Assembly (NCBI GenBank): GCA_900314635.1
Contig: OMVY01000003.1
Coordinates: 62,001 to 126,000, forward strand
Direction of reading: 5' to 3'
Source: an uncultured Methanobrevibacter sp.
GTDB lineage: Archaea > Methanobacteriota > Methanobacteria > Methanobacteriales > Methanobacteriaceae
Length of the DNA: 64,000 nucleotides
How positions within the stretch are numbered: the first letter of the stretch is position 1; the number at the start of each line of letters is the position of its first letter. Made by a program: the position numbers and the translations under genes. Positions 19,207 to 28,431 of the stretch are shown here, in pieces. Under the pieces are notes generated by a model, which saw only the letters and a list, made by a program, of their open reading frames with translations, had not been told where the DNA came from and searched no databases.

Positions 19207-19509
19207 ATGACAGATAAGGATGTAGTAATGACTTCTGATGAGGTATTGGATTATATTAGAGAAAATGTTGAGGAATTTGATAAATTGGAGATTTCCTACA
19301 ACCGTGTTTTTGCAGGTGGAGATGTACTTGGACTTGATTTTTCTGAATATAATGGTGTGCCTGGATTCAAGATAATGATTTCTCTAGACGGCAAGGTCAT
19401 CAATGATGCTGTGGAAATAGATCTTATTAAGTTTAAAGAAGACATCATTGAAGTAACCCACTACCCTCAGGATGAAGAAAAAGAGTCTGTTTATATTGAA
19501 GTGATGTAG
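19207..19509 (+). CDS. Small acidic protein, member 2 of the paralogous pair
   Basis: 100 residues, acidic, unknown function. It aligns end to end with the protein at 18176-18517, sharing the Y-[IV]-RENV, YNR[IV]FA, VLGL, GKV and VEIDL patterns, but is shorter at the C-terminus and lacks the aspartate-rich tail. GGAGATGATGAC precedes ATG 19207. A separate promoter-like region lies upstream, so it may be regulated independently of its paralogue. No close family is known to me. Confidence 0.83.
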   Translation: MTDKDVVMTSDEVLDYIRENVEEFDKLEISYNRVFAGGDVLGLDFSEYNGVPGFKIMISLDGKVINDAVEIDLIKFKEDIIEVTHYPQDEEKESVYIEVM

Positions 19510-19995
19510 CTATTTGATTTTTTACTTTTTTATTTTTAAAAATCACTTCTTTTATTATTTTAAATTTCTTAATTAGCAAAACTTTTTTTATTTTTTATAA
19601 TTTTTACATAAAATAATATTTATCATTCACTTCATATACATCCGAAAAAGTGAATATTATTTATTATTATATATAATTGTATATTATTGATTTAGCTATG
19701 ATTAAAATAGGGGTATGATGATTTAGTATAAAAATTATGGCATTTAATTTTTAATTTAATCGATGCTGTTTGGAGATGTGAAATTTGTTAATTTTTTTTG
19801 AAAAATTAGGTATAAAATTTATGAAAAATTTAAAATTTAAAAAAGAATAATTTTTTTAAAAGAAGATTAAATTTATTTAAGAATTATTTTTTTAATATTA
19901 AAATTCAGAAAATAAAATTTAAGACTTAATTTTAAAAAATAATTTAAAATAAGGGAATTAATTTTAAAAAAGAATAAAATTAAAAATCGATTTGA
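19510..19995. other. AT-rich gap between convergent genes
   Basis: No gene seen. The right part is a purine/A-rich low-complexity stretch (19790-19990) downstream of the minus-strand nrpR, so its T-rich complement may serve as the nrpR terminator. Confidence 0.6.
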
Positions 19996-21687
19996 TTACT
20001 GTTCGAAAATTAAATCCATATCCTCAATAGGCATTACGGTCTCTTCGGATTTGACATCGATATTTATTCCATTTTCCTTAATCACTGCTATTGAATTCAA
20101 ACCGCTTCCAGCAACAATTCCAAAGTTGTAATTGTCTACTTTTGCATTATAAACCAATTCTCTTGGCTTTCCGATTTTCAGCACGGAAAAATGGTTTTTC
20201 AATATCTTGTCCAATATCTCCTCGCTATGAGGCCTTGCAATATATGGAACTTCCTTTATTGAAGCAAGAACTTTCTTGGTTCCTTTTTGAGTTATGCTTT
20301 CCAGATTCTTGAATATGAAAATCTTGTGAGGATCTATTGAAGATCCGTTATAGGATATCATTTCAATAAAAAGCGGAGGTTTTCCAAGTTCTAGCAGTCC
20401 TCCATACTTTGGAGTGCACATTATTCCATTATTAATCAGTATGCCATCTATGGTTAAACTGCAGACGGTAGCTATTCCTAATTTTGTGTCATCTTGAGGA
20501 TGTTTGACTATTTTAAAATAAGGATTGATATATTTTGGAAGATTTTCATAAATCCCCTTCATGATTTCCAGGGCGCTGTCTATATCCTTTTTATTTAAAT
20601 ATGAAATATTAGCTATGATATTTCCTGAGTTTTCATCGATGTCATAATCAACAGAACTGATTCTATTCAATGACTTGGTTAAGATAAATGGAGTTTTCTT
20701 ATATTCAATTTTCTTAGCAGGTTTCATATTGTATTTGGATGTTTTGATTTCCTTTAATTTTGAATAATCAAAGAGCTCCTCTCCGGTTTTGATATCAACA
20801 TCATAACCGATTTCCTGAGCTGCACAAAATGGTGTGATTCCTCCAACCACAGCTATTCCAACCATGTCTTCAGGGACGGGAATTCCAAGGAGGCTTTCGC
20901 CGATTTCTCCAATTTCAAGAACTCCTCCGATTCCACATTTTTTCAGATTTTCGATAATCTCCTTTGCTTTTTCAAGGTTTGAGCCAGGTATGGTTCTGAA
21001 GTTTGCAGGAATATCTCCGTTTCCATCTTCAACTACATTGAGGACGGAGGTCATGTCTTTTGCGATGAATGCCTCCAAAGGTGAAATGGATGTCTTTTTA
21101 TAGGAGATAAGTTCTGAAAATTTGGTTGGAGCATAATCTTCAATGCTTACAAGTCCGCCGTATTGTGGAATTGTAGGTATTCCATTCTTTAAAAGTATTC
21201 CATCTATGGTTGTACCGCAGATGGTTTTAATTATATATCCTGTCTTTCCATTGATTTCGCCTAGTTCCTCGTTAATCAATGGACTAACACAGACTCCTGA
21301 TTCAAAGACTTTCTTTATGATGTTGAATGCCTCTTTATCAAGAATGTTTGAAGTATTGACTATTACATTTCCTTTCCTTGTTGCATAGTCAAAGCTGGTT
21401 TGGTAAATCTTTTCTTCAAATTTGGAGAATGTGAAATCAACCTGGTCATAGATCAGTCCCTTTTCGAGTTCTATCCTACCATAATCTGTGATTATTCTGC
21501 CTGAATAACCTTTTCGCTCGGTATATCCCTTTTCATCAAGAATTTGCATGTGATATCTTACAGCACGTTCTCCAAGGTTATAACCCTTATTTCTAAGTTC
21601 ATTAGCTATTACTTTTGAACCTATCGGCTTGTCATGATTATTTAGAATTCTTAGAATTTCTATCATTCTATGTTCAGATTCTGACAT
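19996..21687 (-). CDS. nrpR: NrpR, repressor of nitrogen assimilation genes
   Basis: A 563-residue full-length NrpR: one N-terminal winged helix (about residues 1-75; KVIANELRNKGYNLGERAVRYH) and two NrpR/DUF128 effector domains (about 85-310 and 330-560). Each domain has the IDG[IV]L[LI]xNGI-P-x-YGGL motif. In methanogens NrpR binds GGAA-N6-TTCC and releases it when 2-oxoglutarate signals nitrogen shortage. ATG 21687 follows AGGGGATTAG. It is downstream of glnA on the same strand, and a perfect NrpR operator lies upstream of glnA, so its main local target is clear. I saw no operator in its own short upstream gap. Confidence 0.93.
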   Translation of the reverse strand: MSESEHRMIEILRILNNHDKPIGSKVIANELRNKGYNLGERAVRYHMQILDEKGYTERKGYSGRIITDYGRIELEKGLIYDQVDFTFSKFEEKIYQTSFDYATRKGNVIVNTSNILDKEAFNIIKKVFESGVCVSPLINEELGEINGKTGYIIKTICGTTIDGILLKNGIPTIPQYGGLVSIEDYAPTKFSELISYKKTSISPLEAFIAKDMTSVLNVVEDGNGDIPANFRTIPGSNLEKAKEIIENLKKCGIGGVLEIGEIGESLLGIPVPEDMVGIAVVGGITPFCAAQEIGYDVDIKTGEELFDYSKLKEIKTSKYNMKPAKKIEYKKTPFILTKSLNRISSVDYDIDENSGNIIANISYLNKKDIDSALEIMKGIYENLPKYINPYFKIVKHPQDDTKLGIATVCSLTIDGILINNGIMCTPKYGGLLELGKPPLFIEMISYNGSSIDPHKIFIFKNLESITQKGTKKVLASIKEVPYIARPHSEEILDKILKNHFSVLKIGKPRELVYNAKVDNYNFGIVAGSGLNSIAVIKENGINIDVKSEETVMPIEDMDLIFEQ

Positions 21688-21817
21688 CTAATCCCCTGAT
21701 TTAAAGTGATTTTATTAAGCTTCTTTGAATTGTAAATTCAGAAGTTTTTAACAATTATTCAATAAAAAAAGTTCTTTGAAAAATAAAAAAAATAATGGAT
21801 GAAAACATCGTTATTAA

Positions 21818-23161
21818 TTATATGTTTAAGTATTTTCTTTGCTCGTATCCGAATACCTGTACTCTGTATTCGTCCCATTCTTCATATTTTGATTCCAGGA
21901 ATGCATTGAATATGTGTTCTCCAAGAGCTTCCTTGAGAAGTTCGCTTTCTTCAAATGTGTGGTATGCTTCCCAAAGACTTGATGGTAAAAGTTCAATTCC
22001 ATGTTCTTCAAGCTCTTCTTCGCTTAATTCATAAAGGTTGAGCTCGATAGGTTCTCCGGGATCGATTTTATTCTTGATGCCGTCCATTCCGGCTTTCAAC
22101 ATTACAGTGAATGCAAGGTAAGGGTTGCATGCAGGGTCAGGACTTCTGTATTCGATACGGGTTGCTTTTCCACGTGCTGCAGGAACTCTAATCAAAGTGG
22201 AACGGTTAGAAGTACCATAGGAGATGTAAACTGGAGCTTCGTATCCAGGAACCAATCTTTTGTATGAGTTTACAATAGGATTTGTAACTGCTGTCAGGGC
22301 AGCTGAATGTTTAATTAAACCTCCAATAAACCATTTGGCTTCTTGAGAGAGTCCGTCTTCGCTGTTTTCATCATAGAAAATGTTTTCTCCATCTTTAAAC
22401 AGGCTTTGGTGGCAGTGCATTCCACTACCGTTTTCTCCAAAGAATGGTTTTGGCATGAAGGTTACTCTGTAATCCAGTCCATCGAAATCTGCCATGTTAG
22501 CTACAATAGCTTTAATAGCTTGTTTGAATGTAACTACAGCGTCAGCGGTTTTCAATGCGTCGTCAAATTTGAATGCGATTTCGTTTTGTCCAGGACCTAC
22601 TTCGTGGTGGCTTGCTTCCACATCAAATCCTAATTCTTCGAGATTTGTGGTTATTTCTCTTCTAAAGTCAGTTCCTTTATCAACTGGTTCTACATCGAAA
22701 TAATTTGCATTGTCGTGAGGAATAGGCAATCCTTCATCATCAGTATCTACAATAAAGAACTCTGGCTCTGGTCCGATATTGTATGTGTATCCTTCCTCTT
22801 TAATTTCAGCTAATGCTTTTTTAAGAATGCTTCTAGGGTCACCAGCAAATGGTTTTCCATCAGGTGTGTAAACATCGCAGATAAATCTGCAAGATGCAGA
22901 CTCTTCAGGCCTCCATGATAATGGGGAGTATGTTGTTATGTCAGGTTTTAAAACAAGGTCGCTTGAGTTAATTCCAACAAATCCTGCAATTGAAGATCCG
23001 TCAAAGAGAATTCCGTTTGTGAATAGGTCTTCCAGGTTTCCAAGTTTGCATGGGATAGACACGTTTTTTGGAATTCCATGAAGGTCAACAAATTGAAGTC
23101 TGATAAACTTGATATTGTCTGCTTTCATCCTTTTAGTTATCTTTTCGATTTTTTCATCCAT
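21818..23161 (-). CDS. glnA: Glutamine synthetase type I
   Basis: A 447-residue type I enzyme that makes glutamine from glutamate, ammonia and ATP. It shows the expected motifs: [10 protein letters not shown] near residue 52, [17 protein letters not shown], the [14 protein letters not shown] glutamate/metal site, and NRSTLIRVP. Its length, and the lack of an adenylylation-type insertion, suit the alpha subtype common in archaea and Gram-positives. The ATG at 23161 is better than the upstream TTG at 23164; GAGCTGAT at 23165-23172 on the minus strand is the ribosome site. An NrpR operator overlaps the predicted transcript start, and nrpR lies downstream. Confidence 0.96.
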   Translation of the reverse strand: MDEKIEKITKRMKADNIKFIRLQFVDLHGIPKNVSIPCKLGNLEDLFTNGILFDGSSIAGFVGINSSDLVLKPDITTYSPLSWRPEESASCRFICDVYTPDGKPFAGDPRSILKKALAEIKEEGYTYNIGPEPEFFIVDTDDEGLPIPHDNANYFDVEPVDKGTDFRREITTNLEELGFDVEASHHEVGPGQNEIAFKFDDALKTADAVVTFKQAIKAIVANMADFDGLDYRVTFMPKPFFGENGSGMHCHQSLFKDGENIFYDENSEDGLSQEAKWFIGGLIKHSAALTAVTNPIVNSYKRLVPGYEAPVYISYGTSNRSTLIRVPAARGKATRIEYRSPDPACNPYLAFTVMLKAGMDGIKNKIDPGEPIELNLYELSEEELEEHGIELLPSSLWEAYHTFEESELLKEALGEHIFNAFLESKYEEWDEYRVQVFGYEQRKYLNI

Positions 23162-23238
23162 CAAATCAGCTCATTGATATCTTTATATGATAATTTTTGA
23201 AATTCATTAATTTTCAAATCATACAATATATTCTATTC

Positions 23239-23252
23239 GGAAATATACTTCC
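23239..23252 (-). promoter_or_regulatory. NrpR operator upstream of glnA
   Basis: GGAAATATACTTCC is an exact GGAA-N6-TTCC site, the motif established for NrpR in Methanococcus. It lies 78 bp before the glnA start. A TATA-like run on the minus strand (about 23260-23275) sits just upstream, so the operator covers the expected transcript start, the usual arrangement for repression. Confidence 0.85.
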
Positions 23253-23598
23253 TATTAATAATATATTATATTTTTTATACATATTAGTTTTTTGTTTTCA
23301 TTGCTCTTAAATCTTTTGGCAAATGTATAATTTTTTTAATTTTTTATATTATTAAATTTATTTTTTTTATAATATATTGAATAATATTTAATTTTTTAAA
23401 AAATATTTAAACAAAATAGACCATATTCTGATTTAATTTTAATGTTTTTTAACTGTAGATTTTTTAAAGATTCCTAAAAAGTTTCATATTAAAAAAATAG
23501 TAGGCATGTTTTTTAAGAAAATTAATGAAATGATGGAATATTTTTAAAAAATAAGAATATAAAATGGTTTTTTATAGTGTTTTTGATTATTGCATTAT
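23253..23598. other. AT-rich gap upstream of glnA
   Basis: Apart from the glnA promoter at its left edge, this is A/T-rich DNA with no gene, repeat or strong hairpin that I can support. Confidence 0.6.
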
Positions 23599-24351
23599 TT
23601 ACAATTTCACTGTTCCAAAGCTATCAAGGTCAAGCAAATCGAAAGTAAGGAGTTTTGGAGCATATGCAACTTCTCCAATGCCTGTTATGAACTTATATGC
23701 TTCCATTGCTTCAAGGCATCCTATGATATTTGGAACCGGGCCGATTACAGGTGGAACTCCGCTGGTTAATTTGGATAACTCATTTTTTGTCTCCTCATCC
23801 AACTGCCTGCCATTGGTTGGAAGTGAAAACATTTCTTCATAGCTAGGTGTTTCATTTGTAAATACGCTTATCTGGCCTTGTGTGCCGTGAATAGCTCCGT
23901 GAATAAATGGAATGTCATGTTCCATAGCATATCTGCTTGCTATCACTCTTGTAAATAAATTATCCAATGCATCAATGATAATGTCTGCTCCATCAAGAGC
24001 TTTGTCCAGATTGTCTTCTGTAAGCATTTCATTTATCGCATTGACCTTTGTATAAGGATTGATTTTTCTAAGCCTATCCTTTGTCGCTTCTGTTTTGGAA
24101 ATTCCTATGGTGTCCAGACTTGCCATTGTCTGTCTGTTTAAATTGGACAAATCGTATTCATCCTTGTCTATGATTGTGAGCTCTCCAAGCCCCATTCGTG
24201 CAAGCATTTCATTAGTTTGTCCTCCAATTCCTCCTGTGCCGATTACAGTTATTTTAGCATCTTTAAAGCGCTGCTGTTCGCTTTTAGTCACAATGCTCAT
24301 TTGACGACTAGCTATTTCCCAGTATCCGAATTCCTTGTATCTTGTTGGCAT
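23599..24351 (-). CDS. ThiF/MoeB/HesA-family E1-like adenylyltransferase
   Basis: A 250-residue E1-like enzyme. It has the nucleotide motif GTGGIGGQTNEMLARMG (about residues 38-54), IIDKDEYDLSNLNRQ (about 59-73) and DALDN (about 121). These enzymes adenylate the C-terminal Gly-Gly of small sulfur-carrier proteins such as MoaD or ThiS. The two CxxC zinc pairs seen in typical MoeB are missing: the region usually containing CYRC reads SYEEMF here, and the usual catalytic-cysteine region has no Cys until GCLEAMEAY near the end. It may serve MoaD for molybdopterin, a Urm1/SAMP-like modifier, or another acceptor. ATG 24351 follows TGTGATCAT. Confidence 0.85.
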   Translation of the reverse strand: MPTRYKEFGYWEIASRQMSIVTKSEQQRFKDAKITVIGTGGIGGQTNEMLARMGLGELTIIDKDEYDLSNLNRQTMASLDTIGISKTEATKDRLRKINPYTKVNAINEMLTEDNLDKALDGADIIIDALDNLFTRVIASRYAMEHDIPFIHGAIHGTQGQISVFTNETPSYEEMFSLPTNGRQLDEETKNELSKLTSGVPPVIGPVPNIIGCLEAMEAYKFITGIGEVAYAPKLLTFDLLDLDSFGTVKL

Positions 24352-24477
24352 ATGATCACATTTTTAATCTTTAAATATTGTTATTGATTTCATATAATAT
24401 AATTATTCATGTACTTTATGCATTTATTCTATAATTTTAGCATTTTATGTTTTTTGGACTTTTTATTTTGAGCATTA

Positions 24478-25638
24478 TTAAAAACCTTTGGCGGTTTTAA
24501 AGAATTCCTCTATTTCTTCCATGTTTTTTGAAATATCTATCATCTGTGTGCAGAATCTATGGCATTCCTCGCAATGAATGCAGCTGTCGGCTCTTGTTCC
24601 ATCTTCAAGTGTGAAATATTGCAATGCGCAGGCATTTGGATTATTTAATGGTTTTGCAATATTGTATTCTCTGAAAACTGCGGGAATGTTCACTCCTTGT
24701 GGGCAAGGAAGGCAGTGTGTGCACTCTGTGCAGTCATTTCCCCTCATTTCACGCAATTCCCAAACAATTTCATGTATCAAATCCCTTGAGTCTGGGCTTA
24801 GACAGTCAGCATCTGAATTTGAAGCTATTTCAATTAACTGCTTCATCTGGCTTAAATTTTCTGATCCGACGAGCACGGTATTTACTTCCCTTTTATCGAA
24901 GAGGTAATCAAAAGAAAGTTCCAAAGGGGTTCTTTTCTCATCAATCAGCTCCCATAATTCTTTTGCTTCGTTAGGAAGACTATTGATTAAAGCACCTCCT
25001 TTCAAAGGCTCTCTTATCATCATTCCAAGACCTAATGATGACATGTATTCAACTCCTTGAAGGCCGGACTGGTATCTTTCAGTGATATAGCTCAATTCTG
25101 TTTCAGCGAATTCCCATTTGTCATAATCATCGGTGATATCCACAATCATATCCATTTCTGTGTTTGAAGAGAACCCCATGTGTTTGACCAGGCCATCTGC
25201 AATAAGGTCGTCCATGAATTCCAATCCTCCATTTTCCTTGTACATGTTCCAATATTTTTCATTGAGGTTCTGCAGCTGGTAGAAATCGATATGGTCTGTT
25301 TTAAGATTTTCAAGTTGTTTTTCAAATATTTCATGCATATTTTTTTCGCTGGCGATCAAGTGGCTTGGCAGCTTGGTTGAGATAAATACTTCATTTCTAT
25401 AAGAGTTTTCATCTAAAAAGTCGCCAATGTACTTTTCAGAGCTTCCATTTTCATAATCTTTAAATGAATAGTAGGAGTAAGCGGTATCTATGATGTTTAT
25501 ACCATTTTCTATTGCATAGTTTAATATTTCATCGGCTTCTCCATTTTTGCTTGTATTTTTAAAATTTGGCAATTTGAGGGTGTCCAGTCCTAAAACTGAA
25601 AGTTCTTCACCAGTTTTTCCAAAAGTTCTATATTTCAT
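24478..25638 (-). CDS. Aldo/keto reductase with C-terminal ferredoxin domain
   Basis: A 386-residue fusion. Residues about 1-275 form an aldo/keto reductase barrel (MKYRTFGKTGEELSVLG start; IIDTAYSYYSFKDYENGS holds the catalytic Asp/Tyr; HIDFYQLQNLNE follows). The C-terminal 110 residues carry cysteine clusters CTECTHCLPCPQG and CIHCEECHRFC, predicted to hold two [4Fe-4S] centres. This ferredoxin-tailed class is common in methanogens and anaerobes, and the substrate is not known. The enzyme could exchange electrons between ferredoxin and a carbonyl substrate. The start is ATG 25638 with a weak ribosome site. Confidence 0.88.
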   Translation of the reverse strand: MKYRTFGKTGEELSVLGLDTLKLPNFKNTSKNGEADEILNYAIENGINIIDTAYSYYSFKDYENGSSEKYIGDFLDENSYRNEVFISTKLPSHLIASEKNMHEIFEKQLENLKTDHIDFYQLQNLNEKYWNMYKENGGLEFMDDLIADGLVKHMGFSSNTEMDMIVDITDDYDKWEFAETELSYITERYQSGLQGVEYMSSLGLGMMIREPLKGGALINSLPNEAKELWELIDEKRTPLELSFDYLFDKREVNTVLVGSENLSQMKQLIEIASNSDADCLSPDSRDLIHEIVWELREMRGNDCTECTHCLPCPQGVNIPAVFREYNIAKPLNNPNACALQYFTLEDGTRADSCIHCEECHRFCTQMIDISKNMEEIEEFFKTAKGF

Positions 25639-25877
25639 ATTTTTAGCCCAGTTCGTAATTTTTTATATAATTTATATTTCATTGAAGTATTATTTAATTT
25701 TGTTTACTTTTGGAAATTTGCTGTGGGGTTAGTGAGAGTTGGTGTGAGTTGTTTGTGTTTTTTTGTTAAAACCTTTGAATTAGCATAGAAAAAGATTTGA
25801 AATACCATGAAATGATTGGTTGATAAAATTAGATAAAATCTTTAAAATGTTTAAAATTGTATAAAAATAGTTATAAG
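25639..25877. other. Gap beside tRNA-Met
   Basis: No gene seen. It contains a short G-rich patch (TGGGGTTAGTGAGAGTTGG, about 25721-25741) without clear structure. Confidence 0.5.
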
Positions 25878-25989
25878 TGCCGGGGGCGGGATTCGAACCC
25901 GCGATCTCACGGTGTCCCAGATAATAAGTTGAGCACAGCTTTAAAATACCCTATGAGCCGTGCGCTCTAACCAGCTGAGCCACCCCGGC
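25878..25989 (-). tRNA. Elongator tRNA-Met (CAT) with a 38-nt intron
   Basis: Read on the minus strand, a complete cloverleaf forms. The acceptor is GCCGGGG / CCCCGGC with discriminator A, the D stem GCTC / GAGC, the anticodon stem CACGG / CCGTG with loop CTCATAA, and the T arm GCGGG-TTCGAAT-CCCGC. The anticodon is CAT. A 38-nt intron at 25914-25951 interrupts the loop between positions 37 and 38, the standard archaeal site cut by the tRNA splicing endonuclease. The 3' CCA is not encoded. The non-initiator features (normal G1-C72 pair, intron) favour elongator Met; a tRNA-Ile read through a modified CAT is less likely. Confidence 0.93.
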
Positions 25990-26381
25990 ATCAGACAGTA
26001 ATAAACTTTTTGTAATTAATACTTAATAAAGTTTTGCTTTATACACATTCTCATCCATATCATTGTTTGAATTATCTTTAAAATTTTTCATTAAATTGAA
26101 AAAACATAAATCCAATGATTAGAAATTGAAAAAATGGCTTTTTTAATCAATTTAATGATTTTGAACTTAGGAAACCTCTTTATAATCATTTTCGATTTTT
26201 TTATTTTTTCCAATAATTTTTTATAATACTTTTTTTAAAATTAATAATGTATTAATTATATTATTAATAATTAGGCTCTATTTTTATCAATAAAGTTTTG
26301 ACTATATTTTTAAATTTTTGATATTAATAGCTGCCATTTCATAAATCTTATTGAAATACTCTTATTATTTTTGGTGATATT
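25990..26381. other. AT-rich gap with the ahcY promoter
   Basis: No gene. CTTTATAATC at 26178-26187 is a reasonable TATA box for ahcY and would give a leader of about 170 nt. Nothing else is evident. Confidence 0.5.
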
Positions 26382-27632
26382 ATGAGTGATGTTAAAGACA
26401 TGTCCCTTGCTGATGAAGGGATTAGGAAAATCAAATGGGTTCAAAAACACATGCCTGTTCTTGAACACATCAAGGAGCAATTTAGAGAAGAAAAGCCTTT
26501 TGAAGGCATTACCATTGGTTCATGCTTACATTTAGAGCCTAAAACTGTTAATTTAGGTCTTACTTTGATGGAAGGTGGAGCTGAAGTTGCAATGACCGGA
26601 TGCAATCCTCTTTCCACTCATGATGATGCGGCTGCTGGTGCTGCTGCTCTTGGATTGAATATCTACGGCTGGAGAGGTCAGAATGATGTGGAATACTATG
26701 AAGCAATCGACAAGGTTCTCTCCCACAAGCCTGATGTCATCATTGATGACGGTGCAGACATGATCATGTACCTTCATGAGAAAAAGCCGGAATTATTGGA
26801 GAATATCAAAGGCGCTTGTGAAGAGACTACAACAGGTGTCCACAGATTGCAGGCCATGCATGCTGATGGAGCTTTGAAATTCCCTGTTGTGGCTGTAAAT
26901 GATGCCTACACAAAATACCTCTTTGACAACCGTTACGGTACCGGCCAGTCTTCCCTTGATGCAATCATGGGAACAACCAACATGCTTATTGCAGGTAAAA
27001 ATGTGGTAGTATGCGGTTACGGCTGGTGCGGTCGTGGAGTAGCTTCTCGTGCTGCAGGACTCGGCGCAAATGTGATTGTTACAGAAGTGGATCCTATCCG
27101 TGCTTTGGAAGCTAGAATGGACGGCTACAGAGTCATGAAAATAAGAGAAGCTGTAAAAATAGCAGACCTTGTAATCACTGTAACCGGAAACATCGACATT
27201 ATCCATGGAGATGACTTCAAATACATGAAAGACGGCTGCATGTTATGTAATTCAGGACATTTCAATGTGGAAATCAACAGGCAAGACCTGGAAGCTCAAT
27301 CAGATTCAGTCGAGGAAGTCCGTGAAAGCATAGAAATGTTCAATATGAAGGACGGCCGAAAGGTCTACCTGCTTGCTGACGGCAGACTAGTAAACCTTGC
27401 AGCGGCAAGAGGACAGGGACACCCTGCAGAAATCATGGACATGAGTTTTGCAGTGCAGGCCTTATCTGCAAAGTTCATTGTTGAAAACGACTTGGATTTA
27501 GCTGTAAAGAAGGCTCCTGACTTTATCGATGATGATGTGGCCAGATTGAAACTCAAAGCCATGGGTATTGAGATAGATTCATTATCCGAACGTCAAAACG
27601 AATATTTATCCAACTGGCAGGAAGGTACCTAA
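26382..27632 (+). CDS. ahcY: Adenosylhomocysteinase family enzyme (S-adenosyl/S-inosyl-homocysteine hydrolase)
   Basis: A 416-residue NAD-dependent hydrolase that removes the by-product of SAM-dependent methylation. The NAD-binding GYGWCGRGVASRAAGLGA lies near residues 211-228. Substrate and catalytic segments include CNPLSTHDD, EETTTGVHRL and NDAYTKYLFDNRYGTGQS. It lacks the roughly 40-residue insert of many bacterial and eukaryotic enzymes, as usual in archaea. The M. jannaschii homologue was shown to prefer S-inosylhomocysteine after prior deamination, so the same may hold here. ATG 26382 follows TTGGTGATATT. Confidence 0.95.
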   Translation: MSDVKDMSLADEGIRKIKWVQKHMPVLEHIKEQFREEKPFEGITIGSCLHLEPKTVNLGLTLMEGGAEVAMTGCNPLSTHDDAAAGAAALGLNIYGWRGQNDVEYYEAIDKVLSHKPDVIIDDGADMIMYLHEKKPELLENIKGACEETTTGVHRLQAMHADGALKFPVVAVNDAYTKYLFDNRYGTGQSSLDAIMGTTNMLIAGKNVVVCGYGWCGRGVASRAAGLGANVIVTEVDPIRALEARMDGYRVMKIREAVKIADLVITVTGNIDIIHGDDFKYMKDGCMLCNSGHFNVEINRQDLEAQSDSVEEVRESIEMFNMKDGRKVYLLADGRLVNLAAARGQGHPAEIMDMSFAVQALSAKFIVENDLDLAVKKAPDFIDDDVARLKLKAMGIEIDSLSERQNEYLSNWQEGT

Positions 27633-27728
27633 TTCTCCTTCCATTTTTTATTTTTTTATTTTTTATATTTTTTATTAATTAATTTTAAATTTTCATAAGA
27701 GCTTTTTTTAACTGTTTTGAGAGATATC

Positions 27729-28394
27729 ATGTCTTATTTTCGATATATCGATAAAGGAGAAGGTCCGACAAAGCTTTTTATCGGTGGAGTCCATGGAAAT
27801 GAAGGTGCTGTGACTTTAGACCTAATAAAACGCTTGACAGTTGATGATTTCTGCGACGGGCAGATTTATATTTACAATTTTGATAGAACTCCTTATATAT
27901 CCACTTTAAAAGAGGATTTTTATAAGTCAGAGCAAGGCAGAAAAATCATATCACTAATTAAATATTACAAGCCTGATTTTTACACCGAGCTTCATTCCTA
28001 TAATATAAGTCACTTCAACAGGCTTATTGGTGATGGTAGATGGGATGCTCAAGGTGTTCCTCCTTTAATCGATTGTGGAAATCATGCATTATGCAGTTCA
28101 GTCTCTCCTCTTATTCGACGAAGATATTTTACCAGATATGACATATGCCAGACTTTGGAATTTCCTGCAATCAGAGGAGAGGATAGGAAATTAAGCGAAA
28201 AAGAGCTTGAGGAGAAGTATGGTTTCAATAGGAATGCATCAATTGAGGAATATATGAAGTTCCTGCGATTGATTACTATATCCAAGGACAGGTCTGAATT
28301 TGAAAAGCTTGTTTTAGCGGATTATCCAAAGCAAGTGGATTTGGCTATTAAATATGTCAAGCAAATGTATGATGATGATTTTCCTCAGTATTGA
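27729..28394 (+). CDS. DUF2119 family, putative zinc carboxypeptidase-like protein
   Basis: A 221-residue protein of a methanogen-restricted family (DUF2119). IGGVHGNEG near residue 20 supplies the H-x-x-E pair, and FYTELHSYN near residue 85 a third His, matching the zinc site of M14/succinylglutamate desuccinylase-like peptidases. No substrate is known. The frame opens at a TTG (27717), but ATG 27729 with the GAGAGAT site four bases upstream is the likelier start. It follows ahcY by about 96 bp and converges on fen with a 37-bp gap. Confidence 0.82.
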   Translation: MSYFRYIDKGEGPTKLFIGGVHGNEGAVTLDLIKRLTVDDFCDGQIYIYNFDRTPYISTLKEDFYKSEQGRKIISLIKYYKPDFYTELHSYNISHFNRLIGDGRWDAQGVPPLIDCGNHALCSSVSPLIRRRYFTRYDICQTLEFPAIRGEDRKLSEKELEEKYGFNRNASIEEYMKFLRLITISKDRSEFEKLVLADYPKQVDLAIKYVKQMYDDDFPQY

Positions 28395-28431
28395 GTTTTG
28401 AATTTAAAAAAATAGTTTTGCTGGTTAGTAA

